A stretch of 40,348 nt of DNA, from NCBI GenBank assembly GCA_944392765.1, contig CALXXU010000017.1, forward strand, positions 1-40,348, given 5' to 3'. Position 1 is the stretch's first letter. Every line of letters starts with the position of its first letter. Positions 17,484-26,017 of the stretch are shown one piece after another. The stretch comes from an uncultured Anaerobiospirillum sp. (GTDB taxonomy: Bacteria > Pseudomonadota > Gammaproteobacteria > Enterobacterales > Succinivibrionaceae). Made by a program: the position numbers and the translations under genes. The notes below the pieces were generated by a model. It was not told where the DNA came from. It ran no database searches and saw only the letters and a list, made by a program, of their open reading frames with translations.

Positions 17484-20400
17484 TTAGAGCGTGGCTTGTT
17501 GCTGCTCGAGTGAGTGCAGCTCCAGCTTAGGCATAGCCTGCCTGATCTTGAGCGTCTCAAGCGAGACCGTGATGATGCGCAAGATCAGGTTCAGGATATA
17601 GCGCGGATCGTTGCTAAATTTGTTGCAGTCATTGACGATGTGCGAGCTTTTATCCATGGTGACGGCAAAGCGCTCGACTACCCAGTCAAGCGCGGATTGT
17701 GATGCCACCACAAAGTCCTGAGCCTCAAGCGGGATGTTTTTGATAGTCAGCTCCTTGCTGTAGATGATGACCGACTTATCCTTACCCGCACTGTAGCTCT
17801 TGCCCTTGAGCTTGCCATATTGGAGTTTTGTGACGCGATAGTCCATGTTCGCGGCATTCACACCCTTGGCATAGACCAGCTCGCAACCATCGTATGGCTT
17901 AACCTGCTCATAGCCTACGTGCAGTTGCGCGAGCGCGCGTCCTGCGTCGGCAATCGCCTTAAATTCAGCGTAAGTGGCGACACGCGGAATACGTGGCAGC
18001 TCCTTTTGCAGATTGTTGGCGTAAGTAGCGACGTAGTCCGGGTGATTGAGCATGCCGTAAACGTAATAGAACAAGGCATCGGCATCGATCGCAGCCGTGT
18101 TCTGTGGATAGGCAGACTTGAAGTGCTCCAATGCCTGCGCCGTAATGGCGTCAGTGCGCTCATAGCCATTGATGACCTGGCCTTGAGCTACTTCACCTTC
18201 CTCTAACTTGCGGTAGAGGTAGCGTGGGAAGCACTGAGTACCAAAGCGCAAGAGGGCGAGATCGCAAATGTGATCCGACATGAGGCAGGTGAAATCTTTG
18301 CCTACTAAAGTTAATGTGGCGATTGCTAAGTTTTCAGCACCTTCAAATGGGAAAAGCTTAGGCATCTGATAGGTCATATCGAGCCAGATCTTTTCGTTGT
18401 AAAGGTTCTGCTTGAAAAATGGTCGGTACAAGGCAGTGAACACAGAATTTTGCTCAAACTGAGGGGACTTCAATCCCTTATTTAATTGATTGACTAGTCC
18501 ACGTGTCCACTTAATCTTGAACGGAGCATTTTCTCGCTCAAAACCTTCTGGATCACGCTTACATGCATCAATTTGATCATTGAAGACTGCAATGCAATTG
18601 TTGAAATTATTCTCTAGCGTTGGCTTGTTGGAGTTGTAAGACCAAGCGTCGCGACCGGTTGCAATACCACGTGAAAAGTTGGCAAAAATAGCGAGATTGG
18701 CGTTCTTCTTGCCATCAACGCTAATGAAGTTGGTGAAATCCGTTCGACGTTGGTCAATCCAGTCACCATATGAGTCTGGTGTGATCTCAACCAATGGAAC
18801 ATTGCTCATTGAGCCAAGCTTCTTGAGTTGGGCCAGCTTTTCTGCTTGGCTGAGATAATCGTCGATCGCCGCGAAATAAATCTTACCTTGCTCCTTGGCC
18901 TCACGGTTCTTGACCAAGACCGTAATGGCAATCGAGGCGCGGCTGCCATGACCAAAAATATTTTCGCCTTCCTTGCGGCTTTGTTCACCGGAAGCACGAC
19001 CATTGCCCTTGAGGTGGTAGACGTAGATCGAGCTAAACTCCTCCTGGAGGCAACGGCGCATCCCATTGGCGGCAGCAGAGGTAATCCAGCCTGCGTTCGT
19101 AATAAAGGCAATAACTCCTGACTTGTTGTCTAGACGATTGGAAGCCCAACGGAATGCCTTAATGTATGAGTCAAAGAGGCTGTTGCTGTTGGTTACGCCG
19201 GTCGCCTGAGCCACGTAGGTCTCGTTGATGCTGCGCTCGAGCTCCTCGTAGTGCTCGTTTTGGTTGTCGTCGTTTTGGCTCTTTTGGCCTACCGAATAAG
19301 GTGGATTGCCCACGATCACTTGGAAGTTCACGCTTTGCTGAGCTTCACTTTGCTTATCATTGATTGCGAAACTGCTCGGCATTTTGCCTGTTTCGGCCAA
19401 TTCAACTAAGGCGCGAGTATGGGCATTGCAGTCGGCAAAGGTGTCTTGCAGCACCATGATGCGGTTGCGCTGATAGTGCGCACCATCAAGCTGCATCAGG
19501 TGGTGATAGACACTTTCGATGTTGATTGAGGCGACGTAATACGCAAGAGGCAACAGCTCATTGCCATGCAAGTCGTGTTGGTATTTATGCTCAAGCTCTT
19601 CTGGGGCAATAAGCTCCGGACATTGCATCATGCGCGTGAGGAAGGTACCTGTGCCCGTGAACGGATCAATGATGTTGACATCCTTGCAGCCAAGGTGCAG
19701 GTTGAACTCGCGCTTGAGGATGTCGTTGACCGAGTGGTTGATGAAGTCCACGACCTCAATTGGGGTGTACACGATACCCAGCTTCTCTTGGAGCTTCGGG
19801 AACGCGACCTTAAAGAAGCGCTCGAAGAGATCGACAATTACCCGCTGACGCTCTTGCACCGTGGTCACGTTGATCATGCGATAGCCGACACTTTCGTAGA
19901 AGGCGCTGAGCTCCTTGTTGGCATTGATGAGTCCTTGCGCATCGAGCTTTTGCAGCATATCGCTCATCGGGCGCGCGATCGCATTATTCTCGGTGAACGG
20001 GAAGCCTCGGAAGATCTCATCTAACACCGGCTTGATCACGATGTGCTGAGCCAACATCTCAATGATCTCAGCGCGCTCTAAGTGGTGGTGGATGGTATTT
20101 TGGAGATCCTGGCAGAATTGGTCAAATTGGGCCTTAAGCTCAGGCTTACCATTTGCCAGAACCTGCTCGATCGCCTCAACCTGCGCGCTGCAGATCTTAG
20201 CGACGTCTTCAGCCCAGTCTTGCCACTCTCTGCGGTTGCCGAGCTTGCTGACAATACGGGCTTCGATCTGCTCTTCCACCGCAATGGCGTTAGAGTTGGT
20301 TAAAAGAAAACCCTGTTGGCCCAAGTTGGCGCTAACTTGCGGTGCCTTGCTTTGGCCCTTAACCTTAGTGGTGTTGTGGGTCTTAGCTGTAATTGGATCA

Positions 20401-22742
20401 CGCCACGAGCACACCACCTGAATGTGCGGGTCAAGCTTCATGTTGGCCGCATCATAAAGTACGCGGTCAGGATTGAGTGACTTGAGCGCCTTCAATACCT
20501 GCCACACTGAGTCGAATTCACGATTGCTGCTAAATATGGCATCGGTGTCGTTAGGATCATCTACGATCACTGGGATAATGACGTAGCCACGCTTTTTGTT
20601 AGGAGCAGTACGCATGACACGTCCTACGATCTGCACTACTTCCACCTGGGATTTACGTGGGCTGAAGAAAACCTCACCGTCGAGATTGACGATATTCACG
20701 CCCTCGCCTAAGCAGCGCACGTTAAAGAGGATATGGCATTGATCGGACTCTGGTTCGGAGCGCAGCCAGTTGAGCAGCTCAGTCTTTTGCAGCGCACTCA
20801 TCGAGCCGTCGATGTGCTTGCAGTCACAAGTTAAATTGTGCTCTTGCAGGTACAGAAATTCAGTTGAGACCTGATCACTTGGGGCAACGGTGATGCTTTG
20901 GGTCACATGGTCGCGATAGTGATCGATGGCTTCCTGGAAATGCGCGGCAAACTGCTTGGAACCTACTTTGCTCAGGTTGCTCTTGGCATCAATTACTTGG
21001 GTGAAGCCCAAAAGACGGCGCATTGGCTGCGAATCGTCGCTCAGCTGATCCACCAGGCCAAACTTGTTGATCGCCTTCCATGCGGCTACAGCCTTGGCCT
21101 CATTGAGCTGCGAGAAGGCTGGAAGCTTGGTACTTGTGGCCGTTGCGATATCGGATTGCCGCAAGACAAAAACAATAACTTGGTAGTCGACCAAGCAACC
21201 TAAGGCGACCGCGCGATCGAAGTCTAAGACATGGAAGTTTGGTCCAAAAACGTCTTCATCATCCATCGAGTACAAGATGGCTTCTTGCTTTAACTCTTGA
21301 GCCTTAGCCGCCTCGCCGTAGATCTTCGGGGTAGCAGTCATGTACAGGCGCAGCATGCCCTTAACGTAGGCGTTGCTGTGGATGCGCGTGAAGAGCGTCT
21401 CATTGTCGATATCGACTGCGTTAGGATTTTGCGCCGAGGCCAAATCTGCGACCAAGTAGCCACCGGCAGTACGATGCGCCTCATCACAAATAATGAGATT
21501 GAAGGTAGGTAAAGGTGGATCCAGTTTTTGCGCTTGATGGATGACGTCGAGGGACTGGTAGGTGGCAAACACTACGGTCATAGTGTCGTCATCCTTGGCT
21601 GCCATTGCTGCGCGTACTTCTTGTGCCAGCATGGTGGCGTCTGTGGTGGCCGGGATAATCAGATCAGATGGGCGCAGGAAGCTGGTGAAGTCTTCGTTGG
21701 CATTGACCTTATCGATTTTGCGATCCGAGCAGACGGCAAAGGCGTTCATGGGAATCGAGCATTGGCTCTTCCACTCGATCAAGGTTTGGCTTAACAATGC
21801 TAAGGACGGCACTAAAAACAGCACTAGGCGCTGGGCGCGGGCCGTCTGGTCGTACGGTATCGTGACCACTGAGGACGGCGCTGCAGTTTCATTGTTTTGA
21901 GCAGTGGCACCATAGCGCTGGGTGATTACTTGATCGGCTTGGTCTGGCGGCAGAATGTAGTTGCCATTCTTGGCGATTTGAGCGGTCAGCGCTTCAGCAA
22001 TCTTAAGCGAGGTAAAGGTCTTACCTGTGCCACAGGCCATGATGAGCTTGCCACGGGCATAGGTCTTAAAGCCCTCCAATACGTTGGAGAGTGCCTCTTG
22101 CTGATACGGACGCAACTGGTTTTGCACCAGCTTGACCTGGCCATGGGCAAGATAGTCCGCCCAATCAATATTGGCGCTCTCCAGCTCAGAGCGTGTTACG
22201 ACGCGGATTGGCTTTTTGCAGTTGAGCAATTCCTTGCGGGTAGTTGCAGTGAGCAAACCGGTATAGACAAAGATGCCGCTGCTAAAGAGTTCTTGGCCGA
22301 CGCTATCGGTTTGCATTAGGGCCATGCCAAAGGTCGAGACCTTACTCAAGTGAATCTTTTGGTCCGGGCCGTAGAATTTGCACTGGATGGCGGTGTAAGG
22401 ATGAGTGTTGGCATTAGGTGCAACGCCAAAAGGCTGAGCCTTGTTGGTGGCCACCAGATCAATACCGGTGTCACGAGCATCGCCTGAGGTCAATTCAGGA
22501 TGGTCTTTGGCCCACTGGGCATAGGTTTGCACCTGCGAGAACAGCTCGCACCAAGGCTGAGTTTTAGCCATAACCTCAAGCACTAAGAGCTCAAAGGCCG
22601 TGCCCTTATCACGAGCGGTCTTAGTGTTTTGCTCAAAGCGCTTTAGGATTTCATCAAAAGCTGCGCTTTGTGCGGCGTTAGTGGCCGCAATGGAGTCAGC
22701 TGGAGCTTCTGGAGCCTTGCTGTTTTCAGTCTGAGCTGTCAT
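17484..22742 (-). CDS. single-chain (ISP-type) restriction-modification enzyme: nuclease-helicase-methyltransferase
   Basis: A 1752-residue protein with the domain order of the LlaGI/LlaBIII family of ATP-dependent single-polypeptide restriction enzymes. An Mrr-like PD-(D/E)xK nuclease occupies 45-175 (Glu51, Asp95 in GIDLVA, QCK at 120-122). A superfamily 2 helicase follows: Walker A CGTGKT at 237-242, DEAH at 420-423, then YMTATP and QIVGRVMRT. A gamma-type N6-adenine methyltransferase comes next (DPFTGTGTF at 1026-1034, NPPY at 1146-1149). The last 450 residues should hold the target-recognition domain. All key residues are intact, so it is probably active. Known members methylate one strand and cut after convergent translocation. 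GAGGAGG lies five bases before the ATG. It has its own promoter and a palindrome over the -35 box. No separate modification or control gene is visible. Confidence 0.93.
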   Translation of the reverse strand: MTAQTENSKAPEAPADSIAATNAAQSAAFDEILKRFEQNTKTARDKGTAFELLVLEVMAKTQPWCELFSQVQTYAQWAKDHPELTSGDARDTGIDLVATNKAQPFGVAPNANTHPYTAIQCKFYGPDQKIHLSKVSTFGMALMQTDSVGQELFSSGIFVYTGLLTATTRKELLNCKKPIRVVTRSELESANIDWADYLAHGQVKLVQNQLRPYQQEALSNVLEGFKTYARGKLIMACGTGKTFTSLKIAEALTAQIAKNGNYILPPDQADQVITQRYGATAQNNETAAPSSVVTIPYDQTARAQRLVLFLVPSLALLSQTLIEWKSQCSIPMNAFAVCSDRKIDKVNANEDFTSFLRPSDLIIPATTDATMLAQEVRAAMAAKDDDTMTVVFATYQSLDVIHQAQKLDPPLPTFNLIICDEAHRTAGGYLVADLASAQNPNAVDIDNETLFTRIHSNAYVKGMLRLYMTATPKIYGEAAKAQELKQEAILYSMDDEDVFGPNFHVLDFDRAVALGCLVDYQVIVFVLRQSDIATATSTKLPAFSQLNEAKAVAAWKAINKFGLVDQLSDDSQPMRRLLGFTQVIDAKSNLSKVGSKQFAAHFQEAIDHYRDHVTQSITVAPSDQVSTEFLYLQEHNLTCDCKHIDGSMSALQKTELLNWLRSEPESDQCHILFNVRCLGEGVNIVNLDGEVFFSPRKSQVEVVQIVGRVMRTAPNKKRGYVIIPVIVDDPNDTDAIFSSNREFDSVWQVLKALKSLNPDRVLYDAANMKLDPHIQVVCSWRDPITAKTHNTTKVKGQSKAPQVSANLGQQGFLLTNSNAIAVEEQIEARIVSKLGNRREWQDWAEDVAKICSAQVEAIEQVLANGKPELKAQFDQFCQDLQNTIHHHLERAEIIEMLAQHIVIKPVLDEIFRGFPFTENNAIARPMSDMLQKLDAQGLINANKELSAFYESVGYRMINVTTVQERQRVIVDLFERFFKVAFPKLQEKLGIVYTPIEVVDFINHSVNDILKREFNLHLGCKDVNIIDPFTGTGTFLTRMMQCPELIAPEELEHKYQHDLHGNELLPLAYYVASINIESVYHHLMQLDGAHYQRNRIMVLQDTFADCNAHTRALVELAETGKMPSSFAINDKQSEAQQSVNFQVIVGNPPYSVGQKSQNDDNQNEHYEELERSINETYVAQATGVTNSNSLFDSYIKAFRWASNRLDNKSGVIAFITNAGWITSAAANGMRRCLQEEFSSIYVYHLKGNGRASGEQSRKEGENIFGHGSRASIAITVLVKNREAKEQGKIYFAAIDDYLSQAEKLAQLKKLGSMSNVPLVEITPDSYGDWIDQRRTDFTNFISVDGKKNANLAIFANFSRGIATGRDAWSYNSNKPTLENNFNNCIAVFNDQIDACKRDPEGFERENAPFKIKWTRGLVNQLNKGLKSPQFEQNSVFTALYRPFFKQNLYNEKIWLDMTYQMPKLFPFEGAENLAIATLTLVGKDFTCLMSDHICDLALLRFGTQCFPRYLYRKLEEGEVAQGQVINGYERTDAITAQALEHFKSAYPQNTAAIDADALFYYVYGMLNHPDYVATYANNLQKELPRIPRVATYAEFKAIADAGRALAQLHVGYEQVKPYDGCELVYAKGVNAANMDYRVTKLQYGKLKGKSYSAGKDKSVIIYSKELTIKNIPLEAQDFVVASQSALDWVVERFAVTMDKSSHIVNDCNKFSNDPRYILNLILRIITVSLETLKIRQAMPKLELHSLEQQQATL

Positions 22743-22820
22743 AACGCCTCCTCGCAGAGTGCAGCTTGTTTAGAGTGAATCCGAAAAATCCCGGTTTGGT
22801 TTGAGTTTTGCCGTAATCCA

Positions 22821-22859
22821 AGTATATAAATTCTGCGCTTAAAAATCAAGCATGATTTT
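22821..22859 (-). promoter_or_regulatory. promoter and overlapping palindrome for the restriction-modification gene
   Basis: On the minus strand, TTGATT (22844-22849), 17 bases and TATACT (22821-22826) form a good sigma-70 promoter about 75 bases before the start. An 18-bp palindrome AAAATCAAGCATGATTTT (22842-22859) overlaps the -35 box and is a candidate repressor site. Upstream of it, 22860-23095 shows nothing recognisable. Confidence 0.6.
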
Positions 22860-23097
22860 GAGGCGATGGTTAAGAAAGACTCTGCAAAATGTCGGATACG
22901 ATTTGCGAACAGAGCTGCGTGAAGCTCAGCTGAGAGTGGTCGGAACAGCAGAATCTTACAGGTGATTGAGCTTTTGGGGCCCATAGAGTAGGCTTCTAGC
23001 TAACGGATAGGGCGGCAGAGTGCCATGGCAATTAGGGATGATGGCCAGAAGGAGGGCCAGGATGATGTGGGCTTTTGGTTTTGCGGAGCCCAGATAC

Positions 23098-23122
23098 AAA
23101 AAAAGTAGCCTAAAGCTACTTT
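23098..23122 (-). terminator. terminator of the initiator tRNA gene
   Basis: On the minus strand, AAAGTAGC/GCTACTTT with a TTTAG loop is followed by a T-run, about 35 bases past the tRNA 3' end. Confidence 0.85.
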
Positions 23123-23155
23123 CTCTGATTCATTGGAGCGCCAACTCAAAAGAGT

Positions 23156-23232
<77 letters not shown>

Positions 23233-23245
23233 ATTCGATGGGTGC

Positions 23246-23274
23246 ATTATAGTGAGCCCGATCACGTCTGTCAA
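23246..23274 (-). promoter_or_regulatory. consensus promoter of tRNA-fMet
   Basis: TTGACA (23269-23274), exactly 17 bases, TATAAT (23246-23251) on the minus strand: a perfect sigma-70 consensus, 14 bases before the mature tRNA. Confidence 0.88.
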
Positions 23275-23438
23275 CAAAAATGTTAGAAAAATTTTAAGAT
23301 TTTATGTTGAGCCCGACGCTCCGGGCGCACAAGCGCTTATTTAAGCCGATCGTGTCCCAAACGGGGGGTACGACGGCAAAATTGCAGTGCAGCTCCGCAC
23401 CTTGGGGCTGCTTACGGCCAGGCCGGGGCTGGCCTTAA

Positions 23439-23780
23439 TTACTTCTTGCCCTTTGGTGCTAACTCGACGGAGAAAACCGAGTTGTCGCCACCAAAGGAGT
23501 TGGCGCAGTAGGACTCAGCCTTCCAATCGTTGTCAAACTTGACCGAGCCATCAGGCATGATGTACTTGAAGCGGTATTGGTAGCTTGGCTGTAAGTCGGT
23601 TGGCACCGTGATCGAGCCGCAGTAAGTACCATTGTGCTGAGGCTTCATGGCAACGGGCTCCCAGCCATTGTGCTCGCAGATTAAGTAAATCTGCGCAGCT
23701 CCTTGGACTGCTTCTTTAGTGATGTAGAAGGTAATAGTGATCTTCTTACCGTTCTTACTTAAGGTCTTAGAGACGCTCAT
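23439..23780 (-). CDS. small CBM48 / isoamylase N-terminal-like glycogen-binding protein
   Basis: A 113-residue stand-alone domain. The pattern ITITFYITKEAVQGAAQIYL, then NGWEPVAM, GTYCGSITVP and YQYRFKYIMPDG, then DNDW matches the early-set carbohydrate-binding module found at the N-terminus of isoamylases and glycogen branching enzymes and in AMPK beta. Such modules bind alpha-1,4-glucan, using aromatic residues (Trp40, Tyr and Trp84 region). No enzyme domain is attached. AAGGAG lies six bases before the ATG. The leader contains two copies of GGTAAGTCACCTC (minus strand). Its upstream neighbour on the same strand is the putative CsrB-like RNA. Role is inferred: glycogen or starch binding, perhaps as an adaptor. 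Confidence 0.8.
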   Translation of the reverse strand: MSVSKTLSKNGKKITITFYITKEAVQGAAQIYLICEHNGWEPVAMKPQHNGTYCGSITVPTDLQPSYQYRFKYIMPDGSVKFDNDWKAESYCANSFGGDNSVFSVELAPKGKK

Positions 23781-23877
23781 GACAAGCTCCTTGCTGTAAC
23801 CTCAGAGCCGAGGTGACTTACCCAGGGGTACCACCTAGAGGTGACTTACCGCTTGGTAAAACCTGGAGGTGAGATCG

Positions 23878-24404
23878 AAAAAAAGAGAGGCGACTGGGCA
23901 TAGGACGTCCTGTCCTATGCGGGCGCAAGGGGCATCCTACCCCTTGGTTGGCCTTGGCGGCCTCAACTTCCCTGTTGGGGCATGCCAAGACAAACATTGT
24001 GTGGCCCTAAGACTAGGCTCAGCTCGCACAAGAAAATCCTGTTCTTGGAGACGGGCCTACCTCAGCCTTAGAGGGGGCTACCCTCACTAGGCCATGGGAT
24101 TAGCTATATCCCACCTGCAGTCCCCTCTGATGAGGACTGTCCTAGGATCCTAATTACCGACGGGGGTACTAGGACAGGTCTCTTCAGAGGGTAAGGTATG
24201 CGGCTCGACCCTAGGCATTAGCACAGAAGTGAGGACGTTAGCCTTGCTTCTGTAGTAAGTTAAGCGCACAGATAAGATTACAACCTAGGGGGGGCTATCC
24301 TTTACCTTGGGACAGGCCGGTAATGGGGGCCTGCTTGGGGTGGAACAGCACCGAGCTTAAGCTATACCCGTACAATTGCACGATATATACAGCGATTATC
24401 CTAT
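23878..24404 (-). ncRNA. putative CsrB/RsmZ-like CsrA-sequestering RNA
   Basis: No gene is supported here, yet the minus strand folds into a chain of strong hairpins that present AGGA/AGGG in their loops. Clear ones (plus coordinates): 9-bp stem 23898-23920 with AGGAC loop; 7-bp stem 23926-23946 with TAGGATG; 7-bp stem 23961-23980 with AGGGAA; 6-bp stem 24029-24047 with CAGGATT; a long stem 24123-24191 (8, 4 and 9 bp) whose terminal loop holds TTAGGATC. Further AGGAT copies are at 24297 and 24398. The last hairpin plus flanking GCG/CGC is followed by CTCTC and seven T on the minus strand, fitting a terminator. TATAAT at 24411-24416 could be the -10. The known CsrB/RsmZ design is exactly repeated (A/C)AGGA(T/A)G hairpin loops that titrate CsrA. 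Identity is inferred from architecture; exact ends are uncertain. Confidence 0.55.
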
Positions 24405-24410
24405 GTTGCA

Positions 24411-24416
24411 ATTATA
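24411..24416 (-). promoter_or_regulatory. candidate -10 box of the CsrB-like RNA
   Basis: Perfect TATAAT on the minus strand. The -35 region (TTTCCT at 17-base spacing) is poor, suggesting an activated promoter. TAAGCC ... GGCTTA forms an inverted repeat around it (24415-24455). Confidence 0.4.
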
Positions 24417-24691
24417 AGCCACTTAAACCCATCAGGAAAGGCTTAAATTTCCCATTTTTGTGATCAAGTCGACTTAGTTGGCACTAGGGGCTGGGAACTT
24501 GGGCTAGGATAGCCCCACCAGGTGGGCTTGGCGCGAGGGTAAGCCCCCTTGGCGTGAATTTATCTAGCCGCACTAAACGGCTTAACTCTGCCTTATTTTG
24601 AGGCAAAGAGCCCCTGGTGGTGGCCCTAATGTGGCCTCTTATTACGGCCTCAAGTAAGCCCCTGACTGCGAGGAGCCCCCTTGACTGTGAC

Positions 24692-24752
24692 CTAGGTAGG
24701 CCCCGGCTTACGCTCTAGGTAGGCCCCGGCTTACGCTCTAGGTAGGCCCCTG
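24692..24752. repeat. 23-bp tandem repeat downstream of mutH
   Basis: Two identical 23-bp copies beginning CTAGGTAGGCCCCGGCTTAC (24692-24714, 24715-24737) and a partial third. The surrounding 24420-24880 is gene-free and rich in AGGCCCC/GGGGCCT hairpins, including a repeated GGCCTTTAGGAA (24781 and 24850). Confidence 0.7.
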
Positions 24753-24834
24753 GCGGAGCCCGCGCAAGCCCCTTGGTAGGGGCCTTTAGGAACGTCCTAA
24801 TGGGGGCTTTATAACCCTAAGTAGGCTGAGAGAA

Positions 24835-24852
24835 GCCCCCTTTGCGGGGGGC
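24835..24852 (-). terminator. possible mutH terminator
   Basis: On the minus strand, GCCCCC, loop CGCAAA, GGGGGC, then TTCTCTC, 30 bases past the mutH stop. The T-run is weak. Confidence 0.45.
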
Positions 24853-24881
24853 CTTTAGGAAGGCCATGTTAAGGGGCGGGC

Positions 24882-25697
24882 CTAGGTTCGCTTAAAGTGG
24901 GCTGAAAGCTGGGCTAGGTGGGCTGCGTTCAGGCCTTGTTCCTGTATGAATTGCGCGATGAGCTTGCGGGTGACTTCGGCCCTTAAGTAATAGCCCTTAG
25001 GGGTGGTGGCGATGAAGTTGCCACGCTCGTCGCGAACCTGGGTCGTGACCTGGGAGTTGAGGGCCTTAGGGCGCAGCTGAATGATGGTACCCATGGCCCC
25101 GGTGATCTGCGCGCTGCGGCCAGTGCAGATCAACTCATTGAACTCGTTATAGTCAGCTTCAATCTGGGCGAGCTCTTGGGGGTTAGGCTGGTAAAAGCAA
25201 AAGCCTAGGATGGGGCGCTGCTCCAGGGGCAAGTCACTGGGGGCGAGCACCAGTACCCAAAGTAGGGAGCTTAGCTTGTGATAGAGCGGTGATTGCTGAA
25301 AGGGGATAAAGCGCTCGGCCTTGAGGTCAGCCATGCAGATGAAGGTCGAGTCTTTGAGACTTAGGTCGTAGCTTAAGGATACGGTCTTAAGCTCGATTCC
25401 TAACTCCATAAAATCAGGTACCGGCAGATTCTTGGCATTGGCCCCTAAAAAGAGCTCGATGAGCTGCCCGGCAAAACCCTTGGCCCCCATCATACCGGTG
25501 GGCACGGGCACTTGGGCCAGGGCCGCCAGCTCCCCTAAGCTGCGTCCGAGCAGGCGCTGTAAGCGGTTTTTGAGCTCGGCTTTCGTGGTGGGCGGGGCAA
25601 AGCTCAAGGGGCTTAAGAGCTCCTTGCAATAGCTCAGCTCAGGGCGCAGGGGCTCTAAAGTAAAAGGTACGGCGGCTTGATTGTGATCATCGCGCAT
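24882..25697 (-). CDS. mutH: DNA mismatch repair endonuclease MutH
   Basis: MutH nicks the unmethylated strand at hemimethylated GATC sites after activation by MutS-MutL, so the organism probably has Dam methylation. The 271-residue protein has the catalytic D-x6-E-x-K set (Asp95, Glu102, Lys104 in DFMELGIELK) and Glu81 in LIELFLGA. The C-terminal region that contacts GATC (IIQLRPKALNS, TTPKGYYLRAEVT) is also present. It carries an N-terminal extension of about 30 residues compared with E. coli (229). AGGAGG lies seven bases before the ATG. It is divergent from rppH; the mutH-rppH neighbourhood is shared with enterics. Confidence 0.95.
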   Translation of the reverse strand: MRDDHNQAAVPFTLEPLRPELSYCKELLSPLSFAPPTTKAELKNRLQRLLGRSLGELAALAQVPVPTGMMGAKGFAGQLIELFLGANAKNLPVPDFMELGIELKTVSLSYDLSLKDSTFICMADLKAERFIPFQQSPLYHKLSSLLWVLVLAPSDLPLEQRPILGFCFYQPNPQELAQIEADYNEFNELICTGRSAQITGAMGTIIQLRPKALNSQVTTQVRDERGNFIATTPKGYYLRAEVTRKLIAQFIQEQGLNAAHLAQLSAHFKRT

Positions 25698-25889
25698 GGC
25701 GCTCCCTCCTAAGCTGACGCTGAGCCATTTTTGCTAAAACAGGGCTGCCCTAATTTAGCCCACCTAATTTAGCCCATTAGCCTAAAAAAGCCAAACAGCT
25801 TGGGCAGATCAGACTTTCTTTGCAAAGTGAGACTTGGGCGCCCCCCTCAAAAATGGGGCTGTGGGATAATGAGGGGAGCTTTAGGTGGA

Positions 25890-25933
25890 GTGTGCTTAGA
25901 GGCCTAAGCTTAGGAACTTAGCACGCGTTTTTT
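25890..25933 (+). terminator. intrinsic terminator upstream of rppH (possible attenuator or short RNA)
   Basis: GTGTGCT/AGCACGC (25890-25896 with 25920-25926) encloses a CCTAAGCTTAGG palindrome and is followed by six T. It points along the plus strand in a divergent intergenic region (25698-26017) where no plus-strand gene precedes it. A GATAAT at 25865-25870 could be a -10. The product would be a roughly 55-60 base RNA or an attenuated rppH leader. Confidence 0.55.
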
Positions 25934-26017
25934 GCTCTATTGGATTAGTGTGAGCCGTAAGGCTCGGGTCAAAGCCCAAAACTTGGTCGCGGGCTTGGGT
26001 GTAAGTGGATTGATGCG

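Noticed and set aside
19566-20024. 152-residue plus-strand open frame
   Set aside because: It lies antisense within the methyltransferase part of the restriction enzyme, which has clear motifs; no independent signal.
22739-22984. 81-residue minus-strand open frame upstream of the restriction gene
   Set aside because: It overlaps the promoter and Shine-Dalgarno of the restriction gene and resembles nothing known.
23869-24090. 73-residue plus-strand open frame
   Set aside because: It runs through the hairpin series; no Shine-Dalgarno, no family resemblance, and the structure is better explained as RNA.
23878-24404. RNase P RNA or tmRNA
   Set aside because: The conserved core blocks of neither RNA were found on either strand, and there is no tRNA-like end with T-loop for tmRNA.
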